DNA of 33,917 nt, taken from the NCBI GenBank assembly GCA_001550305.1, contig LRTP01000554.1, positions 1 through 33,917 on the forward strand, given 5' to 3'. The stretch comes from Streptomyces diastatochromogenes. Its GTDB lineage: Bacteria > Actinomycetota > Actinomycetes > Streptomycetales > Streptomycetaceae. The translations under genes and the position numbers were made by a program. Under the pieces are notes generated by a model. That model was not told where the DNA came from and ran no database searches. It was given only the letters and a program-made list of their open reading frames with translations. The first letter of the stretch is position 1, and every line of letters begins with the position of its first letter. This document shows, one piece after another, positions 29,736-33,917 of the stretch.

Positions 29736-32123
29736 ATGGGGCGTGCGCGGCCGTCGATGCAGGAGCTGATCGCTCGGCGCAGACGGGCGGGATTCGTGGG
29801 GCGGAGTCACGAACGGGCCGTCTTCCGTCGGAATCTGGAGCTGCCGCCCGAGGACGAACACCACCGCTTCCTCTTCCATGTGCACGGCAACGCGGGCGTC
29901 GGAAAGACCTTCCTGGTGAGGGAGTTCGAGCAGATCGCCCGGGAGCGCGGCGCCTTGACGGCGTACGTCGACGAGAGCGTCGACAGCGTGCCCGAGGCCA
30001 TGGGTACGATCAGTCGCCAACTCGGCCTGCAGGGATGGAGGCTGAAGGAACTGGATCGGCTGCTCGCCGTTCACCGGGAGCGGCGGCGCGAGGCCGAGGC
30101 GATCGCCGTGGTCGACGCCGAACCCGGTGAGCCCTCGACGGCCGGTCTGGTGGTGGCACGCGCCGGACTGGTCGGGCTAGGCATGCTGCCGGGCGTGGGC
30201 GCCTTCGCGGGCGCCCTGGACGCGGGCCAACTGGCCCAGGGCGCAGACAGGTTCCGGGCGAGCCTCAGTGCCCGCTTCCGCAGCCAGGAGGACGTGCAGC
30301 TGGTCCTGACACCCGAACGGGTGCTGACGCCGGTACTGCTGGGCGAGTTGTCGGAGGCGGCGTCCACGGCGCCCTGGATCGTCCTGTTCTTCGATACCTA
30401 CGAACGCACCGGGCCGTTCCTCGATGGCTGGCTGCACGAGGTGATCACCACCGACCGGTACGGCACGCTGTCCGCCGACGTCGTCATCGTCACCTCCGGC
30501 CAACGGCCCTTCGACACCGCCCGCTGGGGCGGCTTCGCGGACTTCATGACGGACGTGCCGCTCGGGCCGTTCACGGAGGCGGAGGCGCGGGGTCTGCTCG
30601 CCGGCAAGGGGGTGGTGGCCGAGCCGGTTGTCGACGAGGTGCTGCGCCTCACGGGCGGGCTGCCGGTGTTGGTGTCGACCCTCGCGGAGACCCGGCCCGC
30701 CGATCCGGACGGCGTGGGAGACCCGAGCACGACGGCGGTGGAGCGGTTCCTGAAGTGGGAGCCGGACCCGGTGCGGCGCGCGGTCGCTCTGGCGTGTGCG
30801 CTGCCGCGGCGCCTGGACGCGGACGTGTTCCGGGCGGTGGTGGACGGTACGGACACCGAACTCGACGCCCTTTACGGCTGGTTGCGGGAACGACCGTTCG
30901 TCGACGAACGCGGTGACCGGATGCAGTACCACGACGTGGTACGGGCTCCGATGCTGCGCCTCCAGCGCAGGGGCTCGCCCAGGCGGTGGGCCGAACGGCA
31001 CGAGCGGCTCGCGGCGGCCTTCGCCGGGTGGCGGGAGGAGACCGAGGCCAGGCTGGAGGACGGCTACGAGTGGGCCGACGAGGACTGGCGGGAGCTGCGG
31101 CTCGCGGAGTCGTACCACCTGCTGTGCGCCGCGCCCCGCTCCGCGCTTCCCGCCGTCCTCACCGACGTCGTGGATGCCTGTGGTCAGGCGGACGACCTGG
31201 TGAGGCGCTGGATGCGGCTACTGGCCGACGCGGGACAGGACGCGGACGCCCAGGCCGTGCGGGCCTGGGGAAGCGACCTGACGCGGGCCCTCGACGAGGG
31301 AGGCAAGCCCGAGGTACTCCGGTTCCTGCTGGGGCGGGCACGGGGCGACGAGCCCTGGCGGGCGCGGGCCCGGGCGGAGCTGGCCGACTTTCTCGCGCGG
31401 GACGGTGCCTACGAGCGCGCACTGGAGGAGTACGGCCGCGCCCTCGCCCTGGACCCGTACCTGGTGCGGGCCCACCGGGGGCGGGCCCTGACCCGTGGCG
31501 GCCTGGGCGACCACGAGGGCGCACTCGCCGATGTGGAGCGCGTGGTGGAGCTGGAGCCGGACAACCCCGACAACATCGTCCTGCGTGGCGAGCACCACCG
31601 CCTCCTGCGCCATGACGACGAGGCGGTCCGGGACCTGAGCGAAGGCATTCGACGCGACCCGGCCAACGCCTTCGCCTGGGCCTCCCGAGGCGCCACCCAC
31701 GAGCGCGCCGGGGACCACGCCGCGGCCCTCGCCGACTTGGGCCGCGCGCTCGACCTCAAGCCGGACTACGCCTGGGCACTGGGCCGCAGAGCCCGGGCCT
31801 GGCGTGGACTGGCCGCATACGACCGCCAGTTGGCCGACCTCGACCGGGCCCTCGGCCTCTGGCCCGACTGGGGCTGGGGCCACTGCGAACGTGGCGACGC
31901 CCTCCGAGTGGCCGGCCGCCACGAGGAGGCCCTCGCCGACTACGACAGGGCGCTCACCATCGATCCCGAGTACGCCTCGGCCCACGCCAGCCGGGGCGCG
32001 GCGCTGGCCGAACTGGGCCGCCGTGAGGAGGCACTCGCCGCCCTGGACCGCGCGCTGGAGCTCCGCCCCTCCTACGAGTGGGCCGGCGCCCTGCGCGCCC
32101 GCCTCAGCGGCGGACCGAACTGA
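29736..32123 (+). CDS. STAND-type NTPase with C-terminal TPR array
   Basis: A 795-residue protein. FVGRSHE (20-26) and Walker A GNAGVGKT (51-58) open an NTPase domain, and WIVLFFD (214-220) is Walker B. A winged-helix-like region with MQYHDVVRAPML follows (about 385-400). From about 545 to 795, seven or so TPR units are visible (for example ALEEYGRALALDP, ALADLGRALDLKP, ALADYDRALTIDP, ALAALDRALELRP). STAND proteins act as switches in which repeats sense a ligand and the NTPase oligomerises. No N-terminal effector or DNA-binding domain is seen, so it may work with another protein. A GGAGGGGG ribosome site stands before the ATG. The reading frame closes just before a DUF397-like ORF on the other strand. 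Confidence 0.85.
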   Translation: MGRARPSMQELIARRRRAGFVGRSHERAVFRRNLELPPEDEHHRFLFHVHGNAGVGKTFLVREFEQIARERGALTAYVDESVDSVPEAMGTISRQLGLQGWRLKELDRLLAVHRERRREAEAIAVVDAEPGEPSTAGLVVARAGLVGLGMLPGVGAFAGALDAGQLAQGADRFRASLSARFRSQEDVQLVLTPERVLTPVLLGELSEAASTAPWIVLFFDTYERTGPFLDGWLHEVITTDRYGTLSADVVIVTSGQRPFDTARWGGFADFMTDVPLGPFTEAEARGLLAGKGVVAEPVVDEVLRLTGGLPVLVSTLAETRPADPDGVGDPSTTAVERFLKWEPDPVRRAVALACALPRRLDADVFRAVVDGTDTELDALYGWLRERPFVDERGDRMQYHDVVRAPMLRLQRRGSPRRWAERHERLAAAFAGWREETEARLEDGYEWADEDWRELRLAESYHLLCAAPRSALPAVLTDVVDACGQADDLVRRWMRLLADAGQDADAQAVRAWGSDLTRALDEGGKPEVLRFLLGRARGDEPWRARARAELADFLARDGAYERALEEYGRALALDPYLVRAHRGRALTRGGLGDHEGALADVERVVELEPDNPDNIVLRGEHHRLLRHDDEAVRDLSEGIRRDPANAFAWASRGATHERAGDHAAALADLGRALDLKPDYAWALGRRARAWRGLAAYDRQLADLDRALGLWPDWGWGHCERGDALRVAGRHEEALADYDRALTIDPEYASAHASRGAALAELGRREEALAALDRALELRPSYEWAGALRARLSGGPN

Positions 32124-32283
32124 CGAACTCCGTCCAGGAGACGCCGGTGAAGGCCAGTTGGGCGCGCCGCGTGTCCTTGGAGTCGCGGACGTGGACGGTG
32201 GCGGCCTGCCGCCCGACCGTCTCGAGTACCAGCTCTCCGCCACCCGGAGGGCGGCCAGCCTCGCCTGCTTGCTGACGGAACAT
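32104..32283 (-). CDS. DUF397-like small protein (possibly decayed)
   Basis: A 59-residue frame on the minus strand ends in VHVRDSKDTRRAQLAFTGVSWTEFVSSVRR-like sequence; the RDSKD and SWTEF core is that of DUF397 proteins, which are often paired with a Scr1/XRE-family HTH regulator. ATG at 32283 is chosen; GTG at 32325 would extend it. The N-terminal half (FRQQAGEAGRPPGGGELVLE) is only loosely DUF397-like, lacking the usual SSYS segment and the conserved Cys. No XRE partner is next to it. Its last 20 bases overlap the end of the NTPase gene on the other strand. It may be an orphan or a degenerate copy. Confidence 0.5.
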   Translation of the reverse strand: MFRQQAGEAGRPPGGGELVLETVGRQAATVHVRDSKDTRRAQLAFTGVSWTEFVSSVRR

Positions 32284-32294
32284 CAACTCGCTGA

Positions 32295-32489
32295 GTGGGG
32301 AGTGCCGTTCGAGGCACCGGCCCACGCGAAGACGGTCCGGGCCGAACCGGCACCGGGACGCGGCCGGAACGTGCCGCCCGTCTGCGTGAACTGGAGCGCA
32401 TCGTGGACGCGGGTGAGCAGGACCCGACAGAGGTCATCGTCGAAATTCGCTCGATCCGGGAGACGGCCGAGGCGGAGGCCGGGCTGTGA
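32295..32489 (+). CDS. Doubtful short helical ORF
   Basis: A 64-residue frame from GTG 32295 ends in a charged, helix-forming segment (ARLRELERIVDAGEQDPTEV followed by IRSIRETAEAEAGL). There is no ribosome site, and the first 25 residues look like non-coding sequence read through. It may be the remaining 3' end of a lost gene. No family was recognised. It lies in the 550-bp stretch between the NTPase and the ADP-ribosylglycohydrolase-like gene, which otherwise holds only the DUF397-like ORF and a possible promoter (CTGAAC near 32605, TACAGT at 32629). Confidence 0.25.
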   Translation: MGSAVRGTGPREDGPGRTGTGTRPERAARLRELERIVDAGEQDPTEVIVEIRSIRETAEAEAGL

Positions 32490-32676
32490 CGGATTGGGCC
32501 TGGGACTGGATCTTGGCCCTCACCTGGGCCACATCGTCGAGGGAGCCTTCGCAACCTGACCGGGTGGGTTCACTTGACCCGCACTCCGTATTCCGATCGG
32601 GCCCCTGAACGGACCGTTCCCGGTCGATTACAGTGCTGAGCTGTCGGACGTACGGACGGTGCCTGGGGAGGTCTCG

Positions 32677-33792
32677 GTGGGTGCGACAGCCGGTGCCGTC
32701 TGGGGCCGTGCGGAGCAGCAGGACTTCCGTAGCCGGGTACGGGGGACCCTGCTGGGCGCGGCCGTCGGGGACGCGCTCGGGGCGCCGGTCGACGGGTTCA
32801 CCCTGGAGCGGATCCGGGAGGCCCACGGCGCGGAGGGGCTGGTCGACCTCGCCTTCGGGCACGGCCGGCGCGGCTCCGTCACCCACCTCACCCAGCTGAC
32901 CCTCTTCTCCCTCGACGGTCTGATACGCGCCCAGGTGCGCCGTGACACCGGCGCCTGGCATCCGCCCACCGACCTCCACCGGGCGTACCGCCGCTGGGCG
33001 GCCACCCAGAGCGACTGGGGCCCCGACGAACGCCGCAAGGACGACGGCTGGCTGGCCCGCGAGGAGTGGCTGTACGCCCGCCGGGACCCGGCCCGCGCCT
33101 GCCTGATCGGCTTCGGCGACGACATCATGGGCACGCTGGACGCGCCCAAGAGCCCCGGCGAGCTCGGGCCCGAGGCCGCCGCCCGCTCGGCGCCCTTCGG
33201 GCTGCTCGTCGGCTGGGAGCCGCAGCTCGTGATGCAGCTCGCCGTCGAGTGCGCCGCGCAGACGCACGGGCACCCCACGGCGTACCTCGCGGCGGGCGCG
33301 TACGCCGTCATCGTGCACGCGCTGGCCCGCGGCGAGAGCCTCGACGGGGCCGTGCAGAGGGCGCTCGCGATCCTCGCGGCGCGGCCGGGGCAGCAGCCCG
33401 TCGCGGACGCGCTCCAGCATGCGCTGGGGGCCGTGCGGCAGGGGATGCCGACGCCGGGGCGCGTCGAGGAACTCGCCGGGGACGGTACGGCGGAGGGGTT
33501 GCTCGCGGTCGCCGTGTACTGCGCGCTGGTGGGGGACGACATCCGGCACGGCCTGTGCCTCGCGGTGAACCAGAGTGGGCCCTCCGGTGCCGCCGGCGCG
33601 CTCACCGGGGGGCTGCTCGGCGCCCTGCACGGCGAGACGGCCCTCCCGCCTTCCTGGCTGGCCGAGCTGGAGGGCCGTCCCACGATGCTGGCCCTGGCGG
33701 ACGACTTCGCCATGGAGATGACCCAGGGCCCGGCCCTGCACGGCCCGTCCGGCTCCGCACCGGGCTGGCTGGCCCGCTACCCACGGGCATAA
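32677..33792 (+). CDS. ADP-ribosylglycohydrolase-like protein without canonical metal ligands
   Basis: A 371-residue protein of the DraG/ARH fold. RGTLLGAAVGDALGAPVD (22-39) is the typical first helix. The next conserved stretch, normally with TDDT, reads GSVTHLTQLTLF (66-77), and the C-terminal motif normally containing DSDST reads AVNQSGPSGAAG (296-307). Both Asp pairs that bind the two magnesium ions are therefore missing, so it is unlikely to hydrolyse ADP-ribosyl bonds. The fold-forming helices seem intact, as does overall length. GTG at 32677 is chosen because GGGGAGG stands 5 nt upstream; GTG at 32659 is in frame. It may bind ADP-ribose or an ADP-ribosylated partner. A hairpin follows. 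Confidence 0.85.
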   Translation: MGATAGAVWGRAEQQDFRSRVRGTLLGAAVGDALGAPVDGFTLERIREAHGAEGLVDLAFGHGRRGSVTHLTQLTLFSLDGLIRAQVRRDTGAWHPPTDLHRAYRRWAATQSDWGPDERRKDDGWLAREEWLYARRDPARACLIGFGDDIMGTLDAPKSPGELGPEAAARSAPFGLLVGWEPQLVMQLAVECAAQTHGHPTAYLAAGAYAVIVHALARGESLDGAVQRALAILAARPGQQPVADALQHALGAVRQGMPTPGRVEELAGDGTAEGLLAVAVYCALVGDDIRHGLCLAVNQSGPSGAAGALTGGLLGALHGETALPPSWLAELEGRPTMLALADDFAMEMTQGPALHGPSGSAPGWLARYPRA

Positions 33793-33797
33793 ACCTT

Positions 33798-33822
33798 CCC
33801 CGCGCCCCTGAGGGGCGCGGGG
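33798..33822 (+). terminator. 11-bp hairpin after the ADP-ribosylglycohydrolase-like gene
   Basis: CCCCGCGCCCC (33798-33808) pairs perfectly with GGGGCGCGGGG (33812-33822), loop TGA, 5 nt after the stop codon. It is followed by the same AACTGCGCGCCAAGCCCCCA sequence as in the hairpin at 1213-1268. Confidence 0.85.
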
Positions 33823-33880
33823 AACTGCGCGCCAAGCCCCCACCGGTCCGCAGCCGGACGACTCGGGACGGGCGGGGATC

Positions 33881-33895
33881 CGGGGCGAAGCCCCG
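33881..33895. repeat. Short hairpin and partial repeat at window end
   Basis: CGGGGC-GAA-GCCCCG (33881-33895) forms a small hairpin, flanked by GGGCGGG and CCCGCCC. Bases 33901-33917 repeat GGGGCGCGGGGAACTGC from 33812-33828, so a second copy of the terminator-associated repeat starts here and continues beyond the window. Confidence 0.6.
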
Positions 33896-33917
33896 CCCGA
33901 GGGGCGCGGGGAACTGC

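Overview
The window is very GC-rich, with dense gene packing, GTG/TTG starts and GTGA stop/start overlaps. Together with the recognisable AfsK/AfsR/AfsS global regulators, this points to the chromosome of a Streptomyces or a very close relative. The afsR and fbiC genes lie in the same neighbourhood in Streptomyces coelicolor (from memory: afsK, afsS, afsR and fbiC are SCO4423, SCO4425, SCO4426 and SCO4429). The window therefore looks like a core locus that has been expanded by accessory genes.

Layout. 1-1194: 3' end of afsK (beta-propeller part of the Ser/Thr kinase). 1269-5335: a lipid-type catabolic block (crotonase, DUF35 OB-fold protein, thiolase-like lipid-transfer protein, and a divergent acyl-CoA ligase). 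5388-9208: a DUF6247 gene, afsS and afsR, all on the minus strand. 9451-16969: a second catabolic block on the plus strand (amidohydrolase-2 protein, F420-type LLM oxidoreductase, SDR, second LLM oxidoreductase, amidohydrolase-3/D-aminoacylase-like enzyme, aldehyde dehydrogenase). 17117-19326: a small membrane protein, then a divergent HTH regulator and alpha/beta hydrolase. 19423-21990: an SDR-SDR-TetR operon. 22089-24514: a frameshifted HxlR-type regulator, a YhgE/ABC-2-like membrane protein and its divergent TetR regulator. 24679-29038: a Tat-type CehA/McbA-like PHP hydrolase and fbiC (FO synthase). 29132-33792: an L,D-transpeptidase-like secreted protein without catalytic residues, a STAND-type NTPase with TPRs, a DUF397-like protein, and an ADP-ribosylglycohydrolase-like protein that has lost its metal ligands.

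How it fits together. The two catabolic blocks on either side of afsS-afsR are tied by one sequence signature. Five copies of an operator-like element, CTGACGGNNNGTCAG, lie in front of the thiolase, the ligase, the amidohydrolase and the second LLM gene, and nearly all are oriented with the gene they precede. I read this as a single regulon for degrading an unidentified, probably alicyclic or terpenoid/steroid-like acid: ligase activation, LLM oxygenation, SDR and aldehyde dehydrogenase oxidation, ring hydrolysis by amidohydrolase or atypical crotonase, and thiolase/DUF35 C-C cleavage. It is wrapped around a pleiotropic antibiotic-control locus. fbiC supplies the deazaflavin that at least one LLM enzyme may use. 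The regulator of this regulon is not obvious within the window.

Separate regulatory features include paired 11-bp AfsR/PhoP-type direct repeats upstream of afsS, mirrored leaderless promoters (TATAAC-N6-ATG) between the HTH regulator and the hydrolase, a TAGCNNNGCTA palindrome before the SDR-SDR-TetR operon, and several long perfect hairpins at gene ends. No tRNA, rRNA, CRISPR array or insertion sequence was seen.
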